A stretch of DNA of 64,000 bases from Ruegeria marina (GCF_900101475.1 NZ_FMZV01000005.1:1-64000); one strand, 5' to 3'; numbered from the stretch's first letter, positions 47,827-57,683 are shown. Translations and numbers: made by a program. The notes: generated by a model not told the origin, from the sequence alone.

Positions 47827-47934
47827 GAGGGATCGGAAAGCGGCGCGGTTTTGCCGCTTTCGACTCTTTCACCCGGGCGCGAAATCTCTATACCGCCACC
47901 TCACGCCAAATCGCAGTGCAAACGGAGGCCGGTA

Positions 47935-49056
47935 GTGCAGCTTCGCTTCGATCACGGACCCCTCGGGCCTGATACAGGATTCGCCTCTCCACGGGGCATG
48001 ATCCGGGCCGATACTGCTGATCAGGTGGCAGACGCGTTCGAGGCGATGGACCGTGCGCGCGCTCAGGGCGCATGGCTTGCAGGCTACATCAGCTACGAGT
48101 TGGGCTACGCGCTGGAGCCGCGGCTGGTCGCCTGCATGCCTGGCGGGCGGCGACTGCCGCTGTTGTGTCTTGGTCTCTACGACGGGCCGCAGACCCTGCC
48201 GCAGGCCGCGCCGTCCGGTGGCATTACCGATCTTGCGCCGCGGTGGTCCGAACCGCGCTACACGCGCGCCTTCGATCGGGTGAAGCAGGCCATCGGCGCG
48301 GGCGACGTCTATCAGGCGAACCTGACGTTTCCCGTCGATCTGCGGGTGGCGGGGGACAGCGCGGCGCTCTATGCCGCACTTGCAGCACGCCAGCCGGTGG
48401 GGCACGGCGTATTCGTGTCGCAACCCGGTCTTCCCGACATTCTCTGCCGCTCGCCCGAACTGTTCTTTCGCACCGATGCGGCGGGTCACATCGAGACGCG
48501 CCCGATGAAGGGCACCCAGCCCCGCAGCGACGATCCCGCCGAGGACGACCGCCGCCGTGCCTGGCTGGCCCGGGACGAAAAGAATCGCGCCGAGAACCTG
48601 ATGATCGTCGATCTTCTGCGCAATGACATCAGCCGGGTAGCCGAGCCGGGTTCGGTTCATGCGCCCGAACTGTTCCATGTCGAAACCTATGCCACGGTTC
48701 ATCAGATGGTGTCGCGGGTGGCCGCAACGCTGCGGCCCGATGTGACTCTCTCGGAAATCCTGCGGGCGCTTTTCCCCTGCGGGTCGATAACCGGGGCGCC
48801 CAAGATCCGCGCAATGGAGATCCTGGCTGATCTGGAGCCCTGGCCGCGCGACATCTATTGCGGCAGCATCGGCTGGGCCGCGCCCGACGGGCGGTCCGAA
48901 TTCAACGTGGCGATCCGCACCCTGCTGGTCGAGCAGGACAGCGCCACGCTCAACCTTGGCGGCGGCGTGGTCTGGGACAGCACCGCCCGGTCGGAATATG
49001 AGGAAGCGCTTTGGAAGGCCCGTTTTGTCCGCCAGATGAGCCTGAGTTTCGCCTGA
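47935..49056 (+). CDS. pabB: Aminodeoxychorismate synthase component I
   Basis: 373 residues, folate precursor synthesis. Chorismate-binding motifs near the C-terminus: GTQPRSDDP, ENLMIVDLLRNDISR, FPCGSITGAPKIRAME and the end FNVAIRTL. GTG start with GGAGG 6 bases before. pabA, the glutaminase, is not nearby. Overlaps pabC by 46 bases. Confidence 0.93.
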   Translation: MQLRFDHGPLGPDTGFASPRGMIRADTADQVADAFEAMDRARAQGAWLAGYISYELGYALEPRLVACMPGGRRLPLLCLGLYDGPQTLPQAAPSGGITDLAPRWSEPRYTRAFDRVKQAIGAGDVYQANLTFPVDLRVAGDSAALYAALAARQPVGHGVFVSQPGLPDILCRSPELFFRTDAAGHIETRPMKGTQPRSDDPAEDDRRRAWLARDEKNRAENLMIVDLLRNDISRVAEPGSVHAPELFHVETYATVHQMVSRVAATLRPDVTLSEILRALFPCGSITGAPKIRAMEILADLEPWPRDIYCGSIGWAAPDGRSEFNVAIRTLLVEQDSATLNLGGGVVWDSTARSEYEEALWKARFVRQMSLSFA

Positions 49057-49655
49057 TCGAGACCTTCGGGTACCATCCCGGCGAAGGCATACGGCATCTC
49101 GACCTGCACCTGGCCCGCATGGCCCGGTCGGCAGCAGCGCTTGGTCTGCCCTACGATGCGGCGGCTGCCGCCAGGGCCTTGACCCCGATTGCTGGTGACA
49201 CCCCACGGCGCTGCCGCCTGACGCTTGATAGCTGCGGGGCCTTCGAACTGAGCACGGTGCCGCTGCTCCCGAATCCGACGCTCTGGCGCGTCGCGATCCA
49301 CCCCGAGCGGCTGGATCCGGACGACCCCTGGCTTGGCCACAAGACCAGCCGCCGGGCGCTTTACGACAGGGCCCGCGCGGAGCTGCCCGCAGGCATCGAC
49401 GAATGGCTGTTCCTCAACACCCGAGGCGAGATCTGCGAGGGAACGATCACCAATGTCTTTGTCGATATGGGGCGGGGCCTGCTGACCCCGCCGCTGTCCT
49501 CGGGGCTGCTTCCCGGCGTTTTGCGTCAAAGCCTGATCACGGAAAACCGCGCGACCGCGACACCGATCACCTTGAGAAATCTCGCCAAGGCCCGATCTCT
49601 TTATATCGGCAATTCGCTTCGGGGGCTGATCAGGGTGGTAATGTGGGACGACTAG
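49011..49655 (+). CDS. pabC: Aminodeoxychorismate lyase-like class IV aminotransferase
   Basis: 214 residues. HLARMARSAAALG, the PLP lysine in GHKTSRR, and NTRGEICEGTITNVF. Short of the usual 270 residues, a known form in Rhodobacterales. TTG start at 49011, inside pabB, matches the family's N-terminus as recalled (FRLIET). Converts ADC to PABA and pyruvate with pabB. Confidence 0.87.
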   Translation: MEGPFCPPDEPEFRLIETFGYHPGEGIRHLDLHLARMARSAAALGLPYDAAAAARALTPIAGDTPRRCRLTLDSCGAFELSTVPLLPNPTLWRVAIHPERLDPDDPWLGHKTSRRALYDRARAELPAGIDEWLFLNTRGEICEGTITNVFVDMGRGLLTPPLSSGLLPGVLRQSLITENRATATPITLRNLAKARSLYIGNSLRGLIRVVMWDD

Positions 49656-50323
49656 ACAGGTTGCAGACGGCGGTCGCGTCCGAACCGGCGCGGTTGCGGC
49701 TCAGGGCAGAATTCGGACTGTTCTACATCGGTGCACCGCTGTTGATCGCGATGTTGCTGCCGCCGGACATGATGTTTCCGGCGCTCTTTGCCTTCACTGG
49801 TCTTGGTCTTGTCCTGCTGCATCTGACCCCCGGTTTTGCCTGGGCCGAGTTGCGGTGGAACTGGCGCAACTGGTCCTGGGCCGAAGTTGCCGGGTTCACC
49901 GTGGCAATGACCGGGCTCTGTGTCTGGGTGATCTACGCCACCCGGCCCGACGCGGCCTTTGCGCTTGCCAGGCGTCGCCCCGAGATGCTGGCGGCCGTCT
50001 GGTTTTTCTACCCCTTCCTGTCGGCCCTGCCGCAGGAGTTGCTGTTCCGCCCGCTGTTCTATCGCCGCTACCATGCGATCCTGCCGCAAGGGCGCGGGAG
50101 CCATCTGCTGAACGCGGCGCTCTTTTCCCTTGCGCATCTGATGTACTGGAGCTGGATCGTGGCGGCGATGACCTTTGCGGGCGGGCTGCTGTTTTCCTGG
50201 GCCTATCGGCGGCGCGGGTCGTTCTTTTTCGCGGTGCTGCTGCATGCCATCGCCGGAAACATCCTGTTTGCCGTGGGGCTGGGCATCTATTTCTACTCGG
50301 GCAACGTTCAAAGACCGTTTTGA
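49643..50323 (+). CDS. CPBP-family intramembrane protease
   Basis: 226 residues with six or so helices. Catalytic motifs PQELLFRPLFYRR, SLAHLMYWSW and LLHAIAGN match the CPBP glutamate/His sites. Prenyl-protease-like enzymes cleave or process membrane proteins or bacteriocins; the target is unknown. GTG start overlaps pabC by 13 bases. The frame opens much further upstream within pabC but without family sequence. Confidence 0.88.
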   Translation: MGRLDRLQTAVASEPARLRLRAEFGLFYIGAPLLIAMLLPPDMMFPALFAFTGLGLVLLHLTPGFAWAELRWNWRNWSWAEVAGFTVAMTGLCVWVIYATRPDAAFALARRRPEMLAAVWFFYPFLSALPQELLFRPLFYRRYHAILPQGRGSHLLNAALFSLAHLMYWSWIVAAMTFAGGLLFSWAYRRRGSFFFAVLLHAIAGNILFAVGLGIYFYSGNVQRPF

Positions 50324-50336
50324 TCCCTGCCTTCCC

Positions 50337-50365
50337 TTGACATCGGGTGCTGAGCGCGGTGTATC
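50337..50365 (+). promoter_or_regulatory. Promoter candidate of aspS
   Basis: TTGACA exact -35 (50337-50342), 17-base spacer, TGTATC (50360-50365). 36 bases before the start codon. Confidence 0.5.
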
Positions 50366-50400
50366 GGCGCGACGAATTCTCCGCCCGAAGGGATACACCC

Positions 50401-52185
50401 ATGCACGCCTATCGCAGCCACACCTGCGCCGCCCTGACCGCCGCCAATGTCGGCGAGACCGTCCGCCTGTCCGGTTGGGTCCACCGGGTGCGCGACCATG
50501 GCGGCGTGCTGTTCATCGACCTGCGCGACCATTACGGCATCACCCAGGTGATCGCCGATGGCGACAGCCCGGTCTTTGCCGAACTGGAAAAGGTGCGCTC
50601 GGAATGGTGCATCCGGATCGACGGCGATGTGCTGGCCCGCGACCCCGGCCTCGTGAACCCGAACCTGCCGACCGGCGAGATCGAGGTGTTCATCCGCGAT
50701 CTCGAGGTGCTGGGCCGCGCGGGCGAGCTGCCGCTGATGGTCTTCGGCGATCAGGAATACCCCGAGGAAACCCGCCTGCGCTATCGCTACCTCGACCTGC
50801 GCCGCGAGGCGATGCAGCGCAACATGACCCTGCGGTCGGACGTGGTCGCCTCGATGCGCCGCCGCATGTGGGACAAGGGATTCCGCGAATACCAGACGCC
50901 GATCATCACCGCGTCCTCGCCCGAGGGCGCGCGCGACTTCCTGGTGCCCTCGCGCCTGCATCCGGGCAAGTTCTACGCGCTGCCGCAGGCGCCGCAGCAG
51001 TTCAAGCAGCTGATCATGGTCTCGGGCTTCGACAAGTATTTCCAGATCGCCCCCTGTTTCCGCGACGAGGACCCGCGCGCCGACCGCTCGCCCACCGATT
51101 TCTACCAACTCGACATGGAAATGAGCTTTGTCACCCAGCAGGACGTGTTCGATACGATCGCGCCCGTGCTGGCAGACGTGTTCGAGGAGTTTGGCGGCGG
51201 CCGCAAGGTCGACGCGCCGCAGGACTGGCCGCAGATCGCCTATGCCGATGCCGCCAAATGGTACGGCACCGACAAGCCCGACCTGCGCAACCCCATCAAG
51301 ATGCAGGATTGTTCCGAGCATTTCCGTGGCTCGGGCTTTGCCATCTTCGCCAAATTGCTGGAGCAGGAAGGCACCGAGATCCGCGCCATTCCCGCCCCCA
51401 CCGGCGGCAGCCGCAAGTTCTGCGACCGGATGAACGCATTCGCCCAGAAAGAGGGCCTGCCGGGGATGGGCTACATCTTCTGGCGTGCCGCCGACAACGG
51501 CGAGATGGAAGCCGCAGGTCCGCTTGCCAAGAACATCGGCCCCGAGCGCACCGAGGCGATCCGCCAGCAGCTGGGCCTGGGCGTGGGTGACGCGGCCTTC
51601 TTCCTGGGTGGCAAGCCCAAGTCCTTCGAAAAGGTGGCCGGCAAGGCCCGCGACGTGATCGGCGCCGAGCTGGGCCTGACCGAAAACGACCGTTTCGCCT
51701 TTGCCTGGATCGTCGATTTCCCGATCTACGAACGTGACGAGGAAACCGGCGAGATCGACTTCGAGCATAACCCGTTCTCGATGCCGCAGGGCGGGATGGA
51801 GGCGCTGAACGGCGACCCGATGGCGGTGCGCGGCTTCCAGTACGACCTGGCCTGCAACGGCTATGAGCTGGTTTCGGGTGCGATCCGCAACCACAAGCCC
51901 GAAATCATGCTCAAGGCTTTCGAACTGGCCGGGTATGGCGCGGGCGAGGTCAAGGCACGGTTCGGCGCGCTCTTCAACGCCTTCCACTTCGGCGCGCCGC
52001 CGCACGGCGGATGTGCCGCCGGGATCGACCGCATCGTGATGCTGCTGGCCGATACCGCCAATATCCGCGAGGTCATCATGTTCCCGATGAACCAGCGCGC
52101 CGAGGACCTGATGATGGCCGCGCCCTCGGACCCGACTTCGGACCAGCTGATGGAACTGGGGCTGCGTGTCATCCCGCGGGATTGA
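50401..52185 (+). CDS. aspS: Aspartyl-tRNA synthetase
   Basis: 594 residues, bacterial type with anticodon-binding OB-fold ([15 protein letters not shown]), class II catalytic motifs [19 protein letters not shown] and GIDRIVML, and the GAD insert. May be non-discriminating (Asp/Asn), not decidable here. Starts at MHAYRSHTC. Confidence 0.97.
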   Translation: MHAYRSHTCAALTAANVGETVRLSGWVHRVRDHGGVLFIDLRDHYGITQVIADGDSPVFAELEKVRSEWCIRIDGDVLARDPGLVNPNLPTGEIEVFIRDLEVLGRAGELPLMVFGDQEYPEETRLRYRYLDLRREAMQRNMTLRSDVVASMRRRMWDKGFREYQTPIITASSPEGARDFLVPSRLHPGKFYALPQAPQQFKQLIMVSGFDKYFQIAPCFRDEDPRADRSPTDFYQLDMEMSFVTQQDVFDTIAPVLADVFEEFGGGRKVDAPQDWPQIAYADAAKWYGTDKPDLRNPIKMQDCSEHFRGSGFAIFAKLLEQEGTEIRAIPAPTGGSRKFCDRMNAFAQKEGLPGMGYIFWRAADNGEMEAAGPLAKNIGPERTEAIRQQLGLGVGDAAFFLGGKPKSFEKVAGKARDVIGAELGLTENDRFAFAWIVDFPIYERDEETGEIDFEHNPFSMPQGGMEALNGDPMAVRGFQYDLACNGYELVSGAIRNHKPEIMLKAFELAGYGAGEVKARFGALFNAFHFGAPPHGGCAAGIDRIVMLLADTANIREVIMFPMNQRAEDLMMAAPSDPTSDQLMELGLRVIPRD

Positions 52186-52210
52186 TCCCGGGGACTTTCG
52201 ACCCGAATTG

Positions 52211-52240
52211 AAGGGGGAGGTGCAATGCATCTCCCCTTTT
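52211..52240 (+). terminator. Terminator of aspS
   Basis: GGGGAGGTGCA / TGCATCTCCCC, an 11-bp stem with one G-T pair, followed by TTTT. Lies about 25 bases past the stop. Confidence 0.85.
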
Positions 52241-52726
52241 CCTTTCCGGCAGGGCGGAAACCCGTGCAGATCCGCGGTGAGCGAGAGGCCGTTCCATCGG
52301 TGGCGCGAAACGGTGGCATCCTGCGCGCGTCAAGTCACCGAGGCATCGGAGCCGAGCGGTTCTCTCCCCCTTGCGGACATCCGTGGCGGATTCGCGCTCT
52401 CGCCCGAGATCGCGCCATCGGGGGCGAGATCCGCACGCCTTTGCCATTGCAACCGGCCAGTTGCGATTGTGCGATGACAGCGCTCCGGTGTCCGACCGGT
52501 CGCCGGATGGGCGTCTGTCGCTCAGTCCGCAGGCGCAGTGGCTGGTCGGGCAGGTCATGGACGCCGGGCCGTTGCTTTACTCCGGCCTGTCCGGGGCGCT
52601 GCGGCGCGACACATGGGGGGACGTTCTCGCCCGATGGCTGGGAGGTCCAAAACCGTCGGGCGGCGGTGCTGCATCCAGAGCACCGCGATCAGGCTGATGC
52701 CGGCGACCCAAAAGGCGTTCAGGATG
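52241..52726. other. 486-base gap; one doubtful frame
   Basis: No gene supported. A plus-strand frame from 52371 to 52697 contains QWLVGQVMDAGPLLYSGL and RRDTWGDVLARWL, which look protein-like, but its start is a TTG with no ribosome site and no family fits. It may be a decayed gene. Confidence 0.35.
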
Positions 52727-53446
52727 TCAGATCGCCTTTTTCTGATGCAGCCGGTCCTGTACCAGCCCCGCCACCCTGGCCGCTTCGGCGGTGACCGGAG
52801 CGCCGTGCGCGCGGTTGCGCGCCAGAGCCTGCGCCGCGGTCAGAAGGACATGATCCTCGGCGCTGCGTGCCACCCCCTGAATGAACTGGGCGACATAGTC
52901 GAGTGTCTGGCCGTCGCTGCGTTCGTTCAGGATATCGGCTACATGCGCCATGTCATCCTGATAGGCGAGGGGGTCAGGCCGGATATGTTCGTCGAACAGC
53001 AGCCTTGGCCCCAATGGTTGACGGTCCGCCGGCAGGCGTTTCAGGATCTCGGCCTGGAAAGCCGCCAGCGAGGAAACGGGTTTCGCCAGAAAACCGTCCG
53101 CGCCCGAGTCGAGCGCGAGTTCTTCGGCCGCCAGATCACCGGACGTGCCCAGGATCACGCCAACGCGTGGGCTGGCCTGCGCCAGTTCCTCGATCAGGTC
53201 CGCCCCCGATCCATCCGGCAGGCCCATGTCGATCACGATGACCGAGGGACGATAGATCTGCAGGTGCCGACGCGCCGATTTCAGGCAATCCGCCCGTCGA
53301 ATGCGGGCGCCGCTGTGCAGGCACAAGAGGCGCATCGCTTCGCAGGCGTAACGGCTGTCTTCGACTACGAGAATCGTCAGCCCCAGCAGGGGGCGGGTAC
53401 CGGCAGGCAGTCGGGTCGCGGTGACAAAGGGATCAGAATCGTCCAT
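52727..53446 (-). CDS. Orphan CheY-like response regulator with extra C-terminal region
   Basis: 239 residues. Receiver domain about 22-140: acid pocket Glu29-Asp30, phosphoacceptor Asp73 (VIDMGLPDG), Thr101 and Lys122 (FLAKPVSS). No DNA-binding or enzymatic output is recognised; the C-terminal 100 residues are helical with LLTAAQALARN and may form a phosphotransfer or protein-binding unit. No histidine kinase is near. Confidence 0.85.
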   Translation of the reverse strand: MDDSDPFVTATRLPAGTRPLLGLTILVVEDSRYACEAMRLLCLHSGARIRRADCLKSARRHLQIYRPSVIVIDMGLPDGSGADLIEELAQASPRVGVILGTSGDLAAEELALDSGADGFLAKPVSSLAAFQAEILKRLPADRQPLGPRLLFDEHIRPDPLAYQDDMAHVADILNERSDGQTLDYVAQFIQGVARSAEDHVLLTAAQALARNRAHGAPVTAEAARVAGLVQDRLHQKKAI

Positions 53447-53583
53447 GGTGTGCTCCTTCGGCAGACAGGGTCAACGCTAGGTCACTCTGGCTAATGGCAG
53501 GTTAATGGGCGATTTGGCGCACTTGCCCAGCGGGTCCGCAGGCCGCATAAGGCAGTCAAACCGACGAACCCTGGAGGATGATC

Positions 53584-53988
53584 ATGATCGGCCGTTTGAA
53601 CCATGTCGCCATTGCCGTGCCGGATCTTGCCGCGGCGTCCGAACAGTACCGCAACGCGCTGGGCGCCAAGGTGGGCGCACCGCAGGATGAGCCCGATCAT
53701 GGCGTGACGGTTGTCTTCATCGAACTTCCCAATACAAAGATCGAACTGCTCTATCCCCTGGGCGAAAACAGCCCCATCGCCGGCTTTCTGGAAAAGAACC
53801 CTTCGGGCGGCATTCATCATGTCTGCTACGAGGTCGAGGATATCCTGGCCGCCCGCGACCACCTGAAGGCCACCGGCGCCCGCGTTCTGGGGACGGGCGA
53901 GCCCAAGATCGGCGCCCATGGCAAACCGGTCCTGTTCCTGCACCCCAAGGATTTCAACGGCTGCCTGGTGGAACTGGAGCAGGTCTGA
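53584..53988 (+). CDS. mce: Methylmalonyl-CoA epimerase
   Basis: 134 residues, VOC fold. RLNHVAIAVPDL, IELLYP, GGIHHVCYEV and GCLVELEQV hold metal-binding His and Glu. Interconverts (S)- and (R)-methylmalonyl-CoA in propionate and ethylmalonyl-CoA routes. Start at 53584: GGAGG lies just before 53578, so the ATG 6 bases on has ideal spacing. Confidence 0.94.
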   Translation: MIGRLNHVAIAVPDLAAASEQYRNALGAKVGAPQDEPDHGVTVVFIELPNTKIELLYPLGENSPIAGFLEKNPSGGIHHVCYEVEDILAARDHLKATGARVLGTGEPKIGAHGKPVLFLHPKDFNGCLVELEQV

Positions 53989-54021
53989 CCCATATACGGG
54001 TAAGTCAAAAAGAGGGCGAAC

Positions 54022-54297
54022 ATGTCGATCACATCCGCACTGGTCCTGTTCTCGGTGATCTGGTTCATGACTTTCCTGATCGTGCTGCCGATCCGGGTCA
54101 GGACACAGGGCGATCTGGGCGAGATCGTGCCCGGCACTCATGCCGGCGCTCCCGAACATCACTATCTCCGGCGCAAGGCCTGGATCACCACGGGTGTTTC
54201 GGCGGTGCTCTGGTGCGTGATCGCGGGAATCATCCTCTCGGGCTGGATATCGGTCGACGACATCAACCTGCTCAAGGTGATGCCGCCGCTTGAATGA
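54022..54297 (+). CDS. DUF1467 membrane protein
   Basis: 91 residues with two helices (1-25 and 55-78) joined by a segment containing PIRVRTQGDLGE and PGTHAGAPE. DUF1467 is often beside mce in Rhodobacterales. Function unknown; 33 bases after mce. Confidence 0.88.
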   Translation: MSITSALVLFSVIWFMTFLIVLPIRVRTQGDLGEIVPGTHAGAPEHHYLRRKAWITTGVSAVLWCVIAGIILSGWISVDDINLLKVMPPLE

Positions 54298-54309
54298 GCG
54301 CCCGCGCGC

Positions 54310-55002
54310 TCATCTTCCATGCAGGGCGTGAAAGATATGGGTGAAGGTCGCGGCCCCCAGGATCGGTATCAGCAGGTTCACCAGCGGTACCGACAAGGGC
54401 ACCGCCATCAGGACCCCCGCCGCCCAGATCGTGATCAGGTGTTGCGACCTCAGCCGGCGGGCGCCATCGCGTCCCACCCGGCGCATCGCTGCAAGGGTGA
54501 AATACTCGCGCCCAAGCAGAAATCCGTTCAGCCCCCAGAAGATGAACAGCGCGAATGGCGCGAAGAACACGTAGAGTACAAAGGCGAGCAGGTTGGCCAC
54601 TATCAGCACGCCGAGGAAATTGACCGTATCCTTCAGCGCCTCGCCGAACGGGACCGGGGCGACCGGCGGAAGACCCCGATAGTGCCTGTCCTCGACAGCC
54701 TGCGCCACCTCGTCGAGAAACATCGAGGTGATGGCCGAGGCGACCGGCACCATCAGGAAAACCGACAGCACCATCATGAACAAGAGCGACGAGACGCTCA
54801 GCAATCCACCGACCCATGTCACCTCGCCCAGAACGGGCAAGGTCACCTCGGGGCCGATGAATGTCTGGATCAGCCAGAGAAAACCGGCATAGACGCCCAC
54901 CAGCAGCGCGAATGTCAGCCCGACCCCGAGCAACAGGACTTTGCGAAAACGCGGATCTCCGATCTGGCCCAGTGCCAGCAGAAAGGAATTGATGATGATC
55001 AT
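54310..55002 (-). CDS. EI24/CysZ-like membrane protein
   Basis: 230 residues with about four to five helices. EI24 family (PF07264): SVSSLLFMMVLSVFLMVPV, FFAPFALFIFWGLNGFLLG-type helices and EYFTLAAMRR. The family includes CysZ sulfate transporters, so sulfate uptake is one idea, but no cys gene is adjacent. Overlaps the nitroreductase stop by 4 bases. Confidence 0.85.
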   Translation of the reverse strand: MIIINSFLLALGQIGDPRFRKVLLLGVGLTFALLVGVYAGFLWLIQTFIGPEVTLPVLGEVTWVGGLLSVSSLLFMMVLSVFLMVPVASAITSMFLDEVAQAVEDRHYRGLPPVAPVPFGEALKDTVNFLGVLIVANLLAFVLYVFFAPFALFIFWGLNGFLLGREYFTLAAMRRVGRDGARRLRSQHLITIWAAGVLMAVPLSVPLVNLLIPILGAATFTHIFHALHGR

Positions 55003-55577
55003 TCCGAAACCCAGCTGGTGATTGCATCCAGATCCGGGCGCGGCCGGTCGGGCGGTGCGCTGGTTTCCGTGGCGATATGGATCAGCCCGGCCACACGCTC
55101 GTGTTCCGCCAGCCCAAGCCCCTCGGCGCAGAACGCCGGGTCATGCGAGGGCCAGCCGGTCAGCCAGTTGGCGCCCCAGCCGGCGGCAAGCGCCGCGTTC
55201 AGCAGTGCAAGGCATACCGCGCCGGTGGAATAGGTCTGTTCCAGCGCCGGGATCTTGTCACTCTGCCGGCGCACTTCGATCACGGCGACAGCCAGGATGC
55301 CCTGGTCGAATTGCGACCGCCCCTTGACCAGGTCTTCGTCGGACTTTCCAAGTTCGCGCCCGCGCTTTTCGGCCAGATCAGCCAGTCGCGCCATGGCCCC
55401 TTGCTCCAGCACGATGAACCGCCAGGGTTCCAGTTTGCCATGGTCGGGGCTGCGCGCCGCGGCGGTGAGGATCGGCAAAAGCTCCGCGCGGGACGGTCCC
55501 GGCGCGGTCAGCGTCTTTGCCGGACGCGAGCGGCGGGTCAGAAGAAATTCAAGGGCGGCATCGTTGCGCGGCGGCAT
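54999..55577 (-). CDS. Nitroreductase-family flavoprotein
   Basis: 192 residues. RRSRPAKTLTAPGPSR near the start, RSPDHGKLEPWRF (FMN-binding) and GWGANWLTGW near 140. YdjA-like group of small FMN oxidoreductases. Start at 55577 (MPPRNDAALEF); coupled to the EI24 gene. Confidence 0.9.
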   Translation of the reverse strand: MPPRNDAALEFLLTRRSRPAKTLTAPGPSRAELLPILTAAARSPDHGKLEPWRFIVLEQGAMARLADLAEKRGRELGKSDEDLVKGRSQFDQGILAVAVIEVRRQSDKIPALEQTYSTGAVCLALLNAALAAGWGANWLTGWPSHDPAFCAEGLGLAEHERVAGLIHIATETSAPPDRPRPDLDAITSWVSE

Positions 55578-55725
55578 ATGTAAATCCTTTTCACATACTG
55601 TCCCTTCCGTATCTCGGGCACCCACGTCCGAGTTTCAAGTGTAAATCCTGCGTGATCAAAAGCTTTGGCCAGGGAAAATCAGGGGCAAGATGGTACCATC
55701 TGTTTCGAAACCCACGGAGTTGACA

Positions 55726-55926
55726 ATGAAACCACTTTTCTTAACGGCTCTGGTTCTGTCTGCCTTGGCGGCCTGTGTGAACGAACCTCGGCAATCTGCA
55801 GCGGCCAGACCGACGCCGGAGGCCTGGCCTGGCAGTCTGCCGCCGCCCACCGCGCCGCGCGATGAAAGCGTCAGGGCGGCATCGAAAGCCTATTACCTGG
55901 GTCCACGCGGGGAAGAATGGTACTGA
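55726..55926 (+). CDS. Small lipoprotein
   Basis: 66 residues. Signal MKPLFLTALVLSALAAC with lipobox LAAC (Cys17), then a Pro/Ala-rich chain ending YYLGPRGEEWY. CGGAG ribosome site precedes it. No family recognised. Confidence 0.72.
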   Translation: MKPLFLTALVLSALAACVNEPRQSAAARPTPEAWPGSLPPPTAPRDESVRAASKAYYLGPRGEEWY

Positions 55927-55970
55927 ATCGCAATCTGGGTTTTCAGCCGACAATCCTGTAGACCCGCGGC

Positions 55971-56249
55971 ATGGCCAAACTGAAATCAGATGCGCTGCTG
56001 GACCTGAAACATCTCGCCCATGCCGGTCGAGAGGTAAATGTTCGTGTGACACCCAAGGCCAGGCGCGATAGCCTTAGCCTGCGCGACGGAACCCTGCGCG
56101 TCACGGTGACCGCCCCGCCCGAGGACGGAAAGGCCAACGAGGCGGTGCGCAAGCTCTTGGCGCGTGCCATGGGCATCGCGCCCAGCCGGCTTCACCTGCG
56201 CCGAGGCCAGACCGCGCGCGACAAGACATTCGTCTGTCTTGAAGGCTAA
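55971..56249 (+). CDS. DUF167/YggU-family protein
   Basis: 92 residues: VRVTPKARRDSL and VTAPPEDGKANEAV-RKLLA, family signatures. Function unknown; a fold proposed to bind nucleic acid. Its stop overlaps the convergent next gene by 4 bases. Confidence 0.92.
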   Translation: MAKLKSDALLDLKHLAHAGREVNVRVTPKARRDSLSLRDGTLRVTVTAPPEDGKANEAVRKLLARAMGIAPSRLHLRRGQTARDKTFVCLEG

Positions 56250-56491
56250 CTCTCCGGCGGCATTTCGCGCAGTTGATAGACCCCTTCCGGCAGGTCCAGC
56301 GCGGCAGCAAGATCACGCAACTGCTCGGGCGACAGGGTGATCTTCTGCATCGTATCCGTGCGCGCGTCATATTGTTCCAACGTCACGCATTCGGCAAATG
56401 AATTGATCACCACGTCCTCTTGCAAAGGTGTCTCGCCCTCGTCGACAAGGGTGATCACGGTCGAGTCGAATTCGTGTTCAATGCTAAACAT
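56246..56491 (-). CDS. Conserved hypothetical protein (81 residues)
   Basis: 81 residues, acidic: MFSIEHEFDSTVITLVDEG at the start and PEQLRDLAAALDLPEGVYQL near the end. I have the impression of near-identical proteins in other Roseobacters; no function known. Convergent with the DUF167 gene. Confidence 0.75.
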   Translation of the reverse strand: MFSIEHEFDSTVITLVDEGETPLQEDVVINSFAECVTLEQYDARTDTMQKITLSPEQLRDLAAALDLPEGVYQLREMPPES

Positions 56492-56604
56492 GACCACAGA
56501 GTGGCGGCGCTCCGCCGCCTTTGCAAGCGGACAGACGCCCGGGGCTGGAAGCCGGGTGCCGCTTTGGGTAGATTCCAATGATCCAGACGGAAACGAGGAA
56601 ATTC

Positions 56605-57318
56605 ATGCGCCGGGTCCTGTTGTTGATTGCCCTGTTTCTGTCGGCCTGCGATTCGCCGGCCCCTACCTCTGCGCCAGTCCCGCTGAGCCAGGCGCCCGGT
56701 GGTGCCGCACTGAGCCCCGCCAGCGCTCAGGCGGCGTTTTCAACGGTCAGCGCCAACCTGCGTCCGGTGGCTGTGAACGAGTGCCAGCGCCGCACCAGCG
56801 GAATGCGCTGCGATTTCCGGATCGAGGTCGATCCAAATCCCCGCGCGCCGGTGAATGCCTATCAGACCGTGGATCGCGAAGGTCGGCCCGTGATCATCTT
56901 TACCCGCGCGATGATCGATTCCGTCCGCAATGCCGACGAACTGGCCTTTGTCATGGCACATGAGGCGGCACACCACATTCGCGGCCATCTGGCCCGACAG
57001 CAGGCCAATGCCACCGCAGGCGCGATCGTCTTTGCCGGGCTGGCCGGTCTGACCGGGGGAAATGCCTCGGCCATCGACGCCGCCACCCAGATCGGCGCGA
57101 TGGTCGGGGCGCGCACCTATTCCAAGGATTACGAGCTTGAGGCCGACGAACTGGGGACCTTGATTACCTATCGCGCGGGCTACAACCCCCTGGTCGGCGC
57201 GCATTTCTTCTCGCGCATTCCCGACCCCGGCGACCGCTTCCTCGGTACACATCCGCCCAATGCCGCGCGCATCCAGGTCGTGCAGCGCACCGCCGCCAAT
57301 CTGGGCCTCGTCCAATGA
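56605..57318 (+). CDS. M48-family metalloprotease lipoprotein
   Basis: 237 residues. Lipobox LSAC with Cys15, so anchored in the envelope. Zinc motif HEAAHH (His119, Glu120, His123) and a third ligand in YELEADELG. Related to BepA/LoiP-type outer-membrane quality-control proteases, here without TPR repeats. Overlaps the next gene by 4 bases. Confidence 0.9.
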   Translation: MRRVLLLIALFLSACDSPAPTSAPVPLSQAPGGAALSPASAQAAFSTVSANLRPVAVNECQRRTSGMRCDFRIEVDPNPRAPVNAYQTVDREGRPVIIFTRAMIDSVRNADELAFVMAHEAAHHIRGHLARQQANATAGAIVFAGLAGLTGGNASAIDAATQIGAMVGARTYSKDYELEADELGTLITYRAGYNPLVGAHFFSRIPDPGDRFLGTHPPNAARIQVVQRTAANLGLVQ

Positions 57319-57683
57319 CCGACCCGACCCGATTGGGCGTCGTCCTGACGGATCGCGGGTCGAAATACGCGGTCAGCGGCGCACCAGCACGCAGCCGGGA
57401 AGAGGTTGACGCGGTGCTGGCTGTCCTGAAATCGGACAAGTCCTATGCCAAGGCGACGCACAACACCTGGGCGGCCGTGTTGCCATCCGGCGCGCTCAAG
57501 GCAGATGACGGCGAAACCGGCGCGGCTATGGTGATTCTGAGGATGATGGAGCGGGCCGGCCTGACCGACCATGTCATCGTGGTGACCCGCTGGTACGGCG
57601 GCAAGAAACTGGGCGGAGACCGCTTTCGCCGCGTGCAGGACGCGACCCGCGCCTATCTCGATCATCTGGGATTGGCTGTTTGA
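57315..57683 (+). CDS. UPF0029/YigZ-type protein (IMPACT N-domain)
   Basis: 122 residues: KSYAKATHNTWAAVL and DDGETGAAMVILRMMER, then TRWYGGKKLGG. Matches the N-terminal YigZ/IMPACT domain; the usual C-terminal domain is missing, giving a short form. Function unclear. Coupled to the protease gene. Confidence 0.87.
   Translation: MTDPTRLGVVLTDRGSKYAVSGAPARSREEVDAVLAVLKSDKSYAKATHNTWAAVLPSGALKADDGETGAAMVILRMMERAGLTDHVIVVTRWYGGKKLGGDRFRRVQDATRAYLDHLGLAV

Noticed and set aside
52371..52697. 108-codon plus-strand frame in the gap after aspS
   Set aside because: TTG start, no ribosome site, no known family. Kept only as a remark in the gap entry.
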